From: Closterium sp. NIES-65
Lineage: Eukaryota; Streptophyta; Zygnematophyceae; Desmidiales; Closteriaceae
Length of the DNA stretch: 64,000 nucleotides
Direction of reading: 5' to 3'
Assembly (NCBI GenBank): GCA_948144175.1
Contig: CANXME010002135.1
Location: forward strand, 369,523-433,522
The translations under genes and the position numbers were made by a program. Under the pieces are notes generated by a model. That model searched no databases and was not told the origin of the DNA. It saw nothing but the letters and a program-made list of their open reading frames with translations. Shown here piece after piece: positions 26,040 through 36,277 of the stretch (positions are counted from its first letter, which is position 1; each line of letters opens with the position of its first letter).

Positions 26040-26640
26040 TGAGCACAAGTTCAAGAAGCAATAGTTTAAAGTTAACAATTATGAGCAAAGCTAGTGGTAG
26101 TCACAACGGGCAAGTGAGGAGGAGGAGAGAGAGTGAGAGGAGAGAAGATAGGAGGCAACGGATGAAGCTGCAGACACACGGGCAACAGGAGGTACACTGG
26201 CACAGCGGCTACCGGAACAACGCTCCGGAATACTGGAGTAACTGGCCCCGCGGCTAAAGTAGCGGCAGACGAGCAACGGACCCATGGGCGGCTGGCACAG
26301 CTGGCTACGAATGGGCTACCGGACGAAGTCCCCGGAATACAGGTGTTGCTGGCGACACGACGGCAACCTCCATTCAGCTTCCCCAAACGATCCCACTCCC
26401 CCTGACACACACCCGCTGCTACACCCCTAGCTCCACCCTCACCCCACCCCCTAGCACCACTCCGTCGAATCCCACACACCCACCCCCCTCAGCGGTAGCT
26501 GCAGCACTGGGAGACAGAGGAGGAGGAGGAGCAGGGGAGACTACACACCCGCCACCCCCCAGGCGGCCCCCTCAGGTCGCCTCGACAGGCGACGGGAAAA
26601 AGGGGGGGGGGGGGGGGGGGGGGGGGGGCGGTGCCGTAGG
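26040..26640. other. Non-coding internal DNA of E4 with long poly-G run
   Basis: 26040-26540 is not similar to the leaders or tails of the other copia copies and has no recognised motif. A run of about 30 G lies near 26599-26628. Long frames on the minus strand from 26489 to 27278 are GC-rich leader translations and are not supported as proteins. Confidence 0.5.
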
Positions 26641-27168
26641 TAGGGCGACGGAGCCGGGCTGTAGGTAGGGCGACGGGATGACGGGGCCGCAGGTAGTGTC
26701 GCTCGAGCCGCGCGCAGGCGGCCCGAGCCGCGCGCGGGCCTGGCGCCGCCCGTACGGGTCGCGCGTAGGCCTGGCGCGGCCCGTACGGGCCGCGGACGGG
26801 TCTGGCGCGGCCCGTACGTGCTGCGCGCAGGCTGTACGGGCCGCGCGCAGGCCACGACGGGCGACGGGGGGCGACGCGGAGGTCCCCGTCGCCCGTCGCA
26901 GCGCCTCCCGGGAGCGGCGCGCGGCGTGACGGGGCAGTAACCCGCCGCGCGCCTCGGGGCGCACGGCGGGAAGAGAACCGCCGCGCGCCTCGGGGCGCAC
27001 AGCGGGCAGAAAACCGCCGAACGCCTCGAGGCGCACGGCGGGATGAAAAACTGCCGCACGCCACGGGGCGTGCGGCACAGAGAGTAGTGATAGCAGTAGT
27101 AGTAGGAGTTGCAGCGGAAGCAACGAGGTGGTAAGTCCACCCACAGGATCGATCCAAGGGGATCGACC

Positions 27169-27181
27169 TGCTCTGATAGCA
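27169..27181 (-). other. Primer-binding site of E4
   Basis: On the minus strand TGCTATCAGAGCA follows the 5' LTR; it differs from TGGTATCAGAGC at one base. Confidence 0.7.
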
Positions 27182-27310
27182 TGTGAAATATTGAAGAGAG
27201 AAGGAGGACTGCACTAGCAAGAATGGGGATACAAATAGGAAACCCTAGAAGGGTTGTACTCGCTATAGAGCACCCCACTACAGGCTAGAGCATAAGATAA
27301 CATTCTGACA
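27182..27310 (-). repeat. 5' LTR of E4 (129 bp)
   Basis: Plus-strand ends TGTGAAATATTG and CATTCTGACA, directly followed by duplication ACCGA. Confidence 0.87.
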
Positions 27311-27690
27311 ACCGAGTGGGACGCACCACTGTCCAACAGTGCTTGGAGGCGTCGCCCGTTGCATATCACCTCGAGTAGTAGTAGTTGTTGCTGCTCCGAG
27401 TAACCGTAGATGGTCTTGTTGATAGGATTGTAGGGTACGTCGAATAGATCATCCCTCGGTCCTGCGCTCGAAGCTGCTGACTCCATATCAGTTTTCAATA
27501 GAGTTGGGTTAGAAGGATTTATCCGAGGCTGATTCAGCTTCGTCTTGGCTAGGAACCTTCCCTTAAGCCTTTGCACCTGTGTAGGCTTCAATTGTGGGCA
27601 ATAGGGAGCCTTAACACCATGCTGCGGGGAGAGAATATGAACTCCTTGGAACGCACGACCCTTTTCAACGCTCCGAAGTGGTTTGCCCAA
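27311..27690 (-). pseudogene. Gypsy G2 protease N-terminal part with catalytic DSGA
   Basis: 27690-27311 reads MGKPLRSVEKGRAFQGVHIL, VPYNPINKTIYGYSEQQQLL, EVICNGRRLQALLDSGASHS. The catalytic Asp codon is at 27333-27331. The frame is open up to the E4 insertion point; after E4 it continues at 25819. The methionine at 27690 is in-frame but need not be the start, since gag lies upstream at 27969-28948. Confidence 0.82.
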
Positions 27691-27968
27691 CTTCTCAGGT
27701 ACCTGAATAATGTCTAAGGCTTTTTCTTGGCCTTAAAATCTCCCCTGAATTTTTAAAAGGCTTGAAATCCTCGAGAGGGAATATTCTTACTCTCGGAGGT
27801 GTTCGGCTGGAGTTTCCCGGTCGATACAGAGTGTTGTTTTGCGGAGCCTCCATTTGTCTCGGCGATTTCCCCTGTTGCCGGCCGGTCGTGGCATTTTAAA
27901 TTTGCGCCACCATGTCCTCCTTTTTTCGCCCACTCCGAAGTCGCCTCATTGTTGCCTTTTAGCCTTTT

Positions 27969-28948
27969 CTAAATCTTTTCATGATAGTCAGGTTGATCCG
28001 CGGCTACTGGCGATTCCCTTTTTGACTTCGAGGGTGCCGCTATGTTGTTGCCCTGCAGCTCCGCTCGTACCTTCTTCAATTTCCAACACGCCAAGAATCG
28101 ATGTTCTGCTGCGCCGCAAAATTCGCACTTCTCATATTTTGTCGGCCGCTGCGTCGCGTTGACCTTGTCGATATCCATCGGGTCTGCAGTCGTGGGTGGT
28201 GCCGATCGCTTCGTGACGAATGATCTGTTCGGCACACGTCGTCGTGTTTCGGGTTGACCTTGAGTCAACGCATCGAACCTCTCTGCTGTACACACCAAGT
28301 CGCGGTAGGTGTTGTAGTTCGCGGCAATCACCTGTCGGCAGACTTCCATCTTTAGCCCCTCAGTATACGCTTGGATTGTTTCCCATTCGGCCAGGTCGGT
28401 AATTTGGTTGAAGGGGCTCTCCATCTGCTGCGTGTACTGAGTTACACTGCCGAACGGTTTATGCCGATGAATCTGCTGCCGCGCCATGTAGCTGGAGTTG
28501 ATTGGTTCGAAACATTGAATTAAAGCTACTCGAAACTGCGTCCATGACCCCTCGCCTCGGACCTCGTTGCTATTGTAAATCAACTCGAGCGCCGGGACTC
28601 GTAACAGTGTCGCTGCGAGCCGAATCCGCATTGAATCGTATGTTGGGGTCGTACAGCCAACGACCTCGAAGAAAATTTCGAGGGTCGCAATGAATCGACG
28701 GACGTCGGTGTCTCTCGCATTCAGATTGAACGTTTCCGGTAGCCTCGGACGTGCTGCCTCAAGATTCACTGTAGCCGCTGCCGCTGCTGCTGGGTGAAGT
28801 GTCGGTGTCGTCGCTGCTGCTCCTGACGTCGCTGTTGCATTCGCCGCTGCGTTCTCTGCTGCCGTGGCGGCTGCCGACTGGTTCGCAAGAAGCTCCTCTA
28901 TTCTCTTGAGTGCCGTTCGCGTCTGGCTAGGCCGGTGTGTAACTGCGT
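27969..28948 (-). CDS. gag: Gypsy G2 gag with CCHC zinc knuckle
   Basis: Open frame on the minus strand from about 28948 to the stop at 27969. The N-terminal part is Ala/Thr-rich (LKRIEELLANQSAAATAA, a possible helix). Then comes the capsid: ARPRLPETFNLNARDTDVRR, LATLLRVPALELIYNSNEVR, SSYMARQQIHRHKPFGSVTQ, TYRDLVCTAERFDALTQGQP, followed by a basic stretch and CEFCGAAEHRFLAC, a canonical C-X2-C-X4-H-X4-C nucleocapsid knuckle. No ATG is found at the 5' end of the frame (GTG at 28769 is the earliest alternative start considered), so the true start may be lost. The remainder has no stop, making this the best preserved gypsy gene here. Confidence 0.8.
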
Positions 28949-28989
28949 AATTTTTCGTACTGAATTATCATTATTTTCCTCCATTTGGC

Positions 28990-29410
28990 GATTTACAGGG
29001 TGATGTGCTACCAAAATAATCGATTTCTAGGTGCTGGTTCACTCACTTCGAGTCGAATTGAATGTAGAAATGACGAGCGCTGTTTGTGTTGGTCGCGTAA
29101 CTCTCCCTTACCTGAAATTCGCGTCCGATCTCAGCCGTTGAGAAGAAATTCGATCCAACGCTCCCAATTCCAACTGTTTTGGTCGAAATTCTCAGGGCCG
29201 TTGAGATTCGAATAGATCTGACGGTCGAAATTCCAACTTTTTCGCCATTGGACCTGGCGAATGTTCGAAAACCGGTGGAGGGGGACGCCGAAATGCGCGG
29301 AAATGGTTTACGTACTCGAAATCGGCATTTTTAATTGTCGCCCCCGCGGTTGTAAAAGCTAGGTTTTAGCGGTCGACAACTTCGCGTGTAAACAGGCTCT
29401 GATTACCTTA
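28990..29410 (-). other. 5' untranslated leader of G2
   Basis: About 420 bp between gag and the 5' LTR, without long frame or repeat. At its LTR-proximal end (29393-29410), GGTAATCAGAGCC on the minus strand resembles the initiator tRNA-Met primer-binding site with one extra base, separated from the LTR by TAA. Confidence 0.55.
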
Positions 29411-29440
29411 TGTGAGAATCTAAGATTGAGCCCAGAAAAG
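29411..29440 (-). repeat. 5' LTR of gypsy G2, inner piece
   Basis: TGTGAGAATCTAAGATTGAG plus 10 bases matches the first 30 bp of the 3' LTR at 22182 and stops at the E5 insertion. The rest of this LTR is at 41957-42296. Confidence 0.8.
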
Positions 29441-29559
29441 TGTCAGAACTATATTGTAGGCTGCAGTGGGGTAGACAATATGGGGTACAACTCTTTTAGG
29501 TTTTCATACTTGTACCTACCTGCTTGCTAGTTCTTTCATTCCTCGTTCTTATTCTCACA
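29441..29559 (+). repeat. 5' LTR of E5 (119 bp)
   Basis: TGTCAGAACTATATTGTAGG ... CTTATTCTCACA. It differs from the 3' LTR by about 5 substitutions. Confidence 0.88.
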
Positions 29560-29571
29560 TGGTATTAGAGA
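29560..29571 (+). other. Primer-binding site of E5
   Basis: TGGTATTAGAGA directly follows the LTR; initiator tRNA-Met class with two differences. Confidence 0.65.
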
Positions 29572-29639
29572 AGAATCGTTCCTAGGGCCCACCGAAAGGT
29601 CCGCCCTGCCCGAAATGATTTTATTTTTTAGCTGCCCCT

Positions 29640-30500
29640 GCAGCCGCGCTGCCCTTGCAGCCAGCGTGCTGCCCCTGCGACCGTGCTGCCCCTGCAGCCG
29701 TGCCTGCCCCTGCAGCCGTGCCTGCCCTTGCAGCCGTGCCTGCCTCTGCAGCCCGTGGGAGCTGCCTCTGCTGCCCGCGCGCCGCCCTCCCGAGCAGCTG
29801 TGCCTGCCCTTGCAGCCGTGCCTGCCCCTACAGCCGTGCCTGCCCCTACAGCCCGTGGGCGCTGCCTCTGCAGCCGTGCCTGCCCCTACAGCCCGTGGGC
29901 GCTGCCCCTGCAGCCCGTGGGCGCTGCCCCTACAGCAGTGCCTGCCTCTGCAGCCCGTGGGAGCTGCCTCAGCAGCCCGCGCGCCGCCCTAAACCCTGCT
30001 CGTCGCGACGCCCTTGCGGGACCCACGCAGCGTCCCCCCCCCTGCTCGTCGCGGCACCCCCTGAGCGCCGTCCTTGCTTGTCACGACGCCCCCAGGGCGT
30101 CGCCCAAGCTTGTCGCGGCGCCCCCTGGGCGCCGTCCCTACTCATCGCGACGCCTCCGGGGCGTCGCCCCTGCTCGTCGCGGCACCCCCTGGGCGCCGTT
30201 CCTGCTCGTCGCGGCGCCCCCGGTGCATCGCCCCTGCTCGTCGCGGCGGCCCCTGGGCGCCTTCCCTGTTCGTCACGGCGCCCCTGGGGCGCCTTCCCTG
30301 CTCGTCGCGGCGCCCCCGGGGCGTCGCCCCTACTCGTCGCGGCGCCCCCTGGGCGCCGTCTCTGCTTGTCGCGGCGCCCCCGGGGCGTCGCCCCTGCTCG
30401 TCGCGGCGCCCCCTAGGCGCCGTCCCTGCTCTTCGCGGTGCCCCCGGGGCATCGCCCCTGCTCGTCGCGGCGCCCCGTGCAGCAGCTGCCTCGGAGCCCC
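29640..30500. repeat. Leader tandem repeats of E5
   Basis: 29640-29990 has CTGCCCCTGCAGCCGTGC-type units. 30000-30480 has a unit of about 32 bp, CTCGTCGCGGCGCCCCCGGG plus GCGTCGCCCCTG, in 14 or so copies. Overlapping frames in all three phases are products of the repeat. Confidence 0.8.
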
Positions 30501-30511
30501 GCCCTGCAGCA

Positions 30512-31374
30512 TGTTAGATACTAAGGTTGAGGTCTACGAAGATTAGGAGCCGAAATATCTCAAAATCGTTGGGCCTAGTTTCTGGACAGAAAAGTCGAGT
30601 TCACATGAAACGCCGTCGACAGAAATTGCAGTGCCAAAACTTTACCAAACTCAGATATGTTGTAGCCCTATTCTGTGGCTACAATTCCCAATTTGAATCG
30701 TATGATAAGGTGAAGCATTTCTTGAGTTATGCATTTCGGCGCACTAGGGGATAAGCTGCCATAGAATCTTAACTCTATCACAATTGTCTCACAAGTTCAC
30801 ACAAGAGAATGGAGTACCAATCAACCAGGTAGGAGGGAAGAGGAGGACGAGAGGGAAGGTCCCAAGAAAGTCCCCAACCAAGGAAACCCCATGCCACACA
30901 ATTCCCCTCTCTATAGGCACCCCAACTTTGACCTTTGTCACTCCCAACCCATGCCATCCACCTCACCCAACTTGGCCACACTTGCCAACCTGGTTTGGCT
31001 CCTCCCAACCACTTGGCAGCATCTACAGTGATGTTGACGAATTTCCCAACCCCCCAAAAGTCTATACCCCTTATGGAGTCAATCCCACAACTTCCCATAG
31101 TCACCACAACCAAATATCAAAAGCATACGAACTTCCAACGTTCGTAACTTTCTTGTTCGTGCTCCGATTGAAGCGATACTTGGTTCGTCGGAAAGCTCTT
31201 GAGCAGAGAAGTTACTTCAGATGTCTGCTCAAGCCAAATAACACACACACAAACTCATACAGTCCAAATCACACCAAACACAAATTCTTGCACACGCTCA
31301 CACCACGCATGCAACGCACGAACATATGATGGGAGGCAGACAGACGTGAATGCGAATGAGAGCATCACTCAACA
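30512..31374 (-). repeat. 3' LTR of copia A (863 bp)
   Basis: On the minus strand it starts TGTTGAGTGATGC and ends GTATCTAACA. Directly upstream (minus) is AGAGGGGGAGGC, a polypurine tract, and about 60 bp further the RNase H stop, so it is the true 3' LTR of copia A. It is much longer than the 119-137 bp LTRs of the E family. Confidence 0.82.
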
Positions 31375-31432
31375 GCCTCCCCCTCTGGCTGCCTGCCATC
31401 ATCCCACATGCCAATAGCTCAAGCATGCACCC

Positions 31433-31930
31433 TCAATGCACACTCATCCCAGCAAGCTTCATGCCCTTCCAATGCTCAGATTCAGCCAGGCGCTTGGTGA
31501 GATTGTCAGCCGCCTGCTGATGGGTCTTCAGAATCTCTAGTCGCACCTCCTTGTCCAGGAGCCTCCTCACCCAGTGCCACTTGGGCCTGATGTGCTTTGT
31601 CAGCCCATGAAGGCAGGCGTTCTTGGCAAGCTTCACTGCCGACTCATTGTCACAGAACAGGATTGTCGGCTCCCTCTGACCAACTCCAATCTCCTCCAAC
31701 CAACGCCTCAGCCACACCACCTCCTTTGCCCCATGATGCAGGGCCATGTACTCTGACTCACACGAGGACAGCCCCACCTCATTCTGCTTCTTACTGCGCC
31801 AGCTCACTGCACCACCTCCAAACAGGCACACATAGTCTCCAATGCTGGTGCCATCCGTCTTCACAGAGTTGAAGCTAGCGTCAGTGTAGCAGGTCAGGAG
31901 CATCTCCCCCTTGCTCAAATCAGCTGCACC
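31433..31930 (-). pseudogene. Copia A RNase H
   Basis: One open frame 31918-31433: LLTCYTDASFNSVKTDGTSI, FGGGAVSWRSKKQNEVGLSS, CESEYMALHHGAKEVVWLRR, ILFCDNESAVKLAKN, LTKHIRPKWHWVRRLLDKEV, QQAADNLTKRLAESEHWKG. The acidic residues (D of YTDAS, E of CESEY, D of FCDNES, D of AADNLTK) are all present. The frame is broken from the preceding RT near 31925. The protein is unlike the E family and represents a second copia lineage with long LTRs. Confidence 0.85.
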
Positions 31931-32953
31931 CTCTGCAGCCTCTGCCTCACAGCACTGTACTCCAAACCCACTGATGCCGTTGCACTCACATAGCGGACCA
32001 ACCTCTTGGCCGCTTCCAGCTGCTCATGACTGGGGCGTGAAACCACACTGGCAAGCCTGGATGTTGCAAAGGCAATGTCAGGCCGCGTGTGGTTAGCCGC
32101 ATAGTTGAGTGCCCCAACCATGGAATGAAAAAGCTTCCTATCACTCTCACCCATCACCTCCTCATCAGCACAAGGCTCCACAGTGAACCCCGAGGGCAGT
32201 GGGTGGCTGGCTTTCCTCCATCTTGCAGCCCATACTTCTCAGCCAGCCCCTCACAATACTTCCTCTGGTGCAACCTCAACACTCCCTTGTCAAGGTCCCT
32301 CTCCACATGCATCCCCAAATAGTACTTCACATCTCCCATCTTGGAGCACTTAAACTGCATCTCTAGCATCTCCTCCACATGCTCAATCATTGCAGACGAC
32401 TCAGAGAAGAGAAATATGCCATCCACATACACCAGGAGCATGAGAAACTGCTCCTTCTCTTGCAGCAGGAACAAGCTGTGATCACACTCGCTCCTCTTGA
32501 ACCCCCCAGCCAGCAGTGTCTCCTCCAGCTTGTGGTACCATGCACGAGGAGCCTGCTTTAGGCCATAGATGGCCTTCTTCAGCCTGCACACCCTGCCGCT
32601 CCCATCATCCAATCCCTCAGGCTGTAACATGTACAGATCCTCAAGAATGGCCCCATTGAGGAAGGCGGTGGTTATGTCCATCTGCTTCACCCGCCATCCA
32701 CGGTTTGCAGCCATTGCCAATGACACCCGCAGTGTTGTGCCTTTCCCACAGGAGCAAAGATCTCGTCAAAATCCTTCCCCTTTGTCTGCTGAAACCCCTT
32801 AGCCACAAGCCTTGACTTGTAGCGGGTTAGCGCCCCATCAGGTCCGTACTTGTGCCTGAAAATCAGCTTGGAAGAAATGGCCTTCTTCCCAGGTAGCAGC
32901 TCACACAGCTCCCACGTCTCGTTCTCCAGCAGAGAATCATACTCCTCCTTCAC
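31915..32953 (-). pseudogene. Copia A reverse transcriptase with YVDG active site
   Basis: 32953-32740: EEYDSLLENETWELCELLPG, SSKLIFRHKYGPDG, YKSRLVAKGFQQTKGKDFDE, then a frameshift. 32726-32154: WRVKQMDITTAFLNGAILED, RLKKAIYGLKQAPRAWYHKL, and LLVYVDGIFLFSE, where the catalytic YVDD is YVDG; then YLGMHVERDLDKGVLRLHQR. A second shift near 32180 leads to SMVGALNYAANHTRPDIAFA and EQLEAAKRLVRYVSATAS (to 31915). Loss of the second Asp should abolish polymerase activity even without the frameshifts. Confidence 0.85.
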
Positions 32954-32962
32954 ACTCTACTT

Positions 32963-33235
32963 CTACTTCTCAGCATCTGGCCCGCTCAATGCCTCGGCTA
33001 GTGTCTTGGGCTCAGGGATGGCTGCCCTGTAGCAGTGTGCTATCTCTTCCTCATCACACTGCTCAGCCACACTCCCAGCCCGTACCACCTTAGGCTTGCC
33101 AAAGCTCGGATAGGTCAGCCGGTTAGGAGGGCGCACATCCCTCCTAGGACGATCAGCCGGACATGCGGCACCTTGTGGAGCACCTTGCTGCTGCTGCTGC
33201 TGCTGCTCCTCCTCCACCTCAGGTTCTCCCCCATC
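32963..33235 (-). pseudogene. Copia A spacer between integrase and RT
   Basis: 33217-32963: EEEQQQQQQQ tract from GCT/CTG trinucleotides, then GAACPADRPRRDVRPPNRLT, HCYRAAIPEPKTLAEALSGP, a stop at 32963. A stop also lies between it and the integrase frame near 33236. The DRPRRDVRPPNRLTYP segment is the conserved lead-in to copia RT. Confidence 0.7.
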
Positions 33236-34363
33236 CTAAGTCACCCCAGAAATCTCCTCCTCTGAGACAGTGACCTGCATTTGCCTCGAAGGCCGCTGCA
33301 CATCATCAGCCTCAATGATTAGCGGTGTGGTAGGAAGCTTCTGCTGCTGCTGCTTCCACTCCTTATAGTATAAGGACTCGAGGAACTTCACGTCCCTCGA
33401 CACAGTCAGCTGCTGGCTGGTCAAGTCCCAAATCAGCCATCCCTTGTGATCCTTAGCAAGTCCCAAGTGCACACCCCATCTCCCAGAAGCTTCGAGCTTT
33501 CCCCTCTTCTCCTTCAGCAGATGAAACACCACCATGCACCCGTACGCTCTCAGCATGTTGATTGCAGGTGCACTCCCATACCACTTGGTGTAGGGGACCC
33601 ACTGCTTGTCCCCCACAGTTGCTAGCACCCGGTACTTCGCAAGAGCGACTTGCCGCAGTGCAGTCACCCAGATCGGATCCGGCAGCCCTGCACGCCCAAG
33701 AAGATTGCGAGCACCTTCCTGCAGGGTCCGGTTGAACCGCTCAGCCACGCCGTTCTGCTGAGGGTTGTAGGGCACCGTGAGCTGATGCTGGATCCCCTTC
33801 TTCTTGAGCACCGCCTCAGAATCAGCGCCAATGAATTCTCCCCCGTTGTCAGTGCGGATCACCTTCACTTTGTGTCCGCTCTCCCTTTGAGCTCTCGGCA
33901 TCCACTCCTTAAGAACAGCCGCTGCCACCTCCCCCTTCGTCTTGAGAGGGTAGACCCACACCACACGCGTGTGGTCATCCACAATGGTCAGGAAGTAGCG
34001 GCTGCCTGAGAGAGAAAGGGCCCTCGTGGGGCCCACCACATCCATGTGCACAAGCGCAAGTGGAGCCTTGGCTGGTCCTGTGCTGCTGCTGAAGGGAAAC
34101 TTCGTGAATTTGGTCTCAAGGCATGTAGGGAAGCTCCCAATCTCCTTCGCTGCCCCCTTCACCTCCAACCCCTTCAAGCTCCCATCCTTAACCAACTTCT
34201 GCAGCATAGGAAAATTCACATAGCATAGCCTTTCATGCGATATCTCCCAATCGGCCTCACCACTCCCAGGCGAAGCCTTTGCCCATGCAGTGCTCCCATC
34301 CACACCAGCAAGCACCTCACCATGTGGGTGCTGTGGCTGCTGCACCTTCTTGACTACATCCAA
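33236..34363 (-). pseudogene. Copia A GAG-pre-integrase and integrase
   Basis: Open frame 34363-33236. It begins with the end of the protease-integrase linker, then ADWEISHERLCYVNFPMLQK (GAG-pre-integrase), LALVHMDVVGPTRALSLSGS, FLTIVDDHTRVVWVYPLKTK, KVIRTDNGGEFIGADSEAVL, TVPYNPQQNGVAERFNRTLQ. Asp of HMDV, Asp of RTDN and Glu of VAERF form the DDE triad. Afterwards come AINMLRAYGCMVVFHLLKEK and a C-terminal DVKFLESLYYKEWKQQQQK. No stop within the integrase, so this part could still be functional, though separated from an intact RT. Confidence 0.85.
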
Positions 34364-34423
34364 GTCCCCATCAGTTGGTGTTGTCTCCTCTCCTCCCGCA
34401 GTTGCTTTAGCCGTTGCTGGTGG

Positions 34424-34792
34424 TTACCCATTCCAAGGAATAATGGGCAGCTGCCATAGGTCCTTGATGCAGCTACTCTTCTCCTCCAAATCCCACAACA
34501 GCAACTTCCCAAGCTTTGCACGGCAGCTCGTTGCGCCGAATGTAGCCTTAGCCTTGCTTTTCTGCAACCCGCACACAGAAAGAAGTTTAGCGGACAAACC
34601 TTCAACCAACAGCACATTCCCCAGCCCCACAAGGCCCCCATTGGCTCCCATTACCTTGGCATTCCCAACACCAATCACAGGGAGCAAAGCACCTGAGGCG
34701 GCAGCCACAAACTTGATTTTCCCAGGGGGTTTTACCTCGTCAAGGAAATCTGCCCGTGGGGTCATGTGACTTGTGCAACCTGAATCGATCAC
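34424..34792 (-). pseudogene. Copia A protease
   Basis: 34792-34424: MIDSGCTSHMTPRADFLDEV, FVAAASGALLPVIGVGNAKV, LVGLGNVLLVEGLSAKLLSV, AKATFGATSCRAKLGKLLLW. IDSGCTSHM is the copia retropepsin active site (D-S-G). It is preceded by an in-frame TAG at 34793-34795 and followed by a frame break to the integrase near 34400. Confidence 0.8.
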
Positions 34793-34795
34793 CTA

Positions 34796-35040
34796 GTGAG
34801 TGAGCGGGTGCATCATAACCTTCCTAACAGAACCCACATCACCCTCACTCCCTTTCACATCCTCAACCATGTGAAACATCCCAGGGTCGGCTTTACCTTC
34901 TGCACCATCACCTTGTGCACCTGAACCTTGCACAGCACCATCTCGTGCACGTTCACGCCTGGGTTGCCCATCCCTCAGGCCGGCTAAAACACTTGAACCA
35001 CGGGTGTCCAGCCTTCTTGCAGTACCAGCAAGCTCCCTCC
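34796..35040 (-). pseudogene. Copia A nucleocapsid zinc knuckle, fused to another copia
   Basis: Minus-strand 35035-34980 contains CWYCKKAGHPWFKC, a canonical C-X2-C-X4-H-X4-C knuckle, followed by SRPEGWATQA; a frame change then leads to MFHMVEDVKGSEGDVGSVRK and a stop. Upstream of the knuckle, gag of copia A is missing: the sequence turns at about 35040 into the Gly/Ala/Glu spacer of the E-type copia (SAGALEAGGAPE). This is the junction of two copia lineages. Confidence 0.75.
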
Positions 35041-35650
35041 ATTCGGGTGCTCCCCCTGCCTCCAGAGCACCCGCAGACTCAGCACCCGCAGGCTCAGCAC
35101 CCCCAGACTCAGCACCCCTAGGCTCAGCACCCCCAGACTCAGCACCCCCAGGCTCCGCACGCTCAAGCCCAGCACCCCCAGACCTAGCACCCGCAGGCTT
35201 AGTACCCCTAGCGGCACCAGAGTCCACAGCTACCTCGAAAAGTTCGACTCCGTCTACCTGGGACACACCTGAGGGGGCAGGATCCTGACGGGGTAGGGGG
35301 TCTACCAGGGGAGGACCTGGCACGAGGAAGAGTGGCGGGGGGGGGGGGGGGGGGGGGGGGGGGAGGGGGGCAGTGCGGTAGGGGAAGAGACGGTAGTAAG
35401 GAACTGACTCGTCAAACGTTACGTCCTGAGAGGACAGAACACGGCGCGAGGTGGGGTGATAAAACTGCTAACCAGGCGCGTCAAGGGGGAAGCCAAGGAA
35501 GACGCAGGGAACACCACGGGAGGACAGCTTGTCCGCAGACATGTCGCGGACGAAAGCTCGAGATCCCCAGACACGGAACGCAGACGCATCGCCCACCTTC
35601 CCCATCCACCGCAAAGTAGGTGTGGTCTCCGGCATGGAGACCCGGTGCTA
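35041..35650 (-). pseudogene. E-type copia integrase C-terminus and repeat spacer (inside composite)
   Basis: 35323-35041 encodes [20 protein letters not shown] and the repetitive [20 protein letters not shown] spacer (15-bp units GGGGGTGCTGAGTCT and variants). Around 35338-35363 is a run of about 26 G (poly-Pro on the minus strand), and 35370-35650 encodes the integrase tail with frame errors ([20 protein letters not shown] region, [15 protein letters not shown]). RT and RNase H that should follow on the minus strand are absent, replaced by copia A. Confidence 0.7.
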
Positions 35651-36277
35651 GAGGTTGAGCTGATGCGCCGCGTACTGAACCGCGAACGGCCACAGAAAAT
35701 GGGGAGCAGCCGCATGGATCATGGACGTACAAGCGACATTCGTGACCATGCCAATGCGGCGCTCAGCAATCTCATTTTGCTGCGGAGAGGCCAGAAGCGT
35801 TAACATCTGGCGGATGCCCTCCGCACGATAGAAGGCTCGCAGAAGGTCGGAGGAAAAATCTCCACCTCTGTCGGAGTGCAGACGCTGAACAGGAAGGTCC
35901 GAGCCGAAACTCTCGCTGAGCTGACGACGGGCAGCGCGGATCCAGTCGATCAGCACCTCAGTGACCTCACCCTTGCGGCGCAAGGGGAAGAATGTGGTGT
36001 AACGCGAGTAGTCGTCGACGACCAGCAGAAAGTAGCGCTCGTGACCCTGTCCACGGACGCGGGCTGGGCCACACACGTCCATGTGAAGCGTCTGCAAGGG
36101 AGCCTCCGTCGGAGGGAACTCAGAGGAGTGAGGAGCGGCGCGCTGCCGCCCCTCGACGCAAGGAACGCAGGTAGGGGCAGGCCCCGGGGGAAGGGGAGGG
36201 AGAGACCAGAGAAGAGCAGTGACAAGGACACGGGAGGCCATGCCTCGGAGACGAGGCAGGGAGGGGTGACCAAGGCG
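35648..36277 (-). pseudogene. E-type copia integrase core (inside composite)
   Basis: 36241-35648: [120 protein letters not shown]. The DDE residues (HMDV, HSDR, IAER) are kept, but the otherwise invariant RGGEF is RGGDF and NG is NE. It ends at a stop at 35648 after AAHQLNL. A decayed copy of the E3 integrase. Confidence 0.83.

Larger units (their letters stand above)
25825..27310 (-). mobile_element. E4: non-autonomous copia element of 1486 bp, duplication ACCGA
   Basis: Minus strand. Left LTR 25825-25953, right LTR 27182-27310, 129 bp each. ACCGA at 25820-25824 and 27311-27315 inside the G2 protease. The roughly 1.2 kb internal DNA has a primer-binding site, a GC-rich leader remnant (26640-27080), a poly-G run, a segment of unknown origin (26040-26540) and the conserved 3' box, but no gag or pol domain. 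It must be mobilised by enzymes from another copia. Confidence 0.88.

Noticed and set aside
26489-27278. Minus-strand frames of 190-245 codons in E4
   Set aside because: They run through the GC-rich leader and into the LTR with no domain; other phases are equally open.
29615-30546. Overlapping frames up to 287 codons in the E5 leader
   Set aside because: Tandem-repeat translations (SSRRPLGAV-type) in all three phases; non-coding leader.
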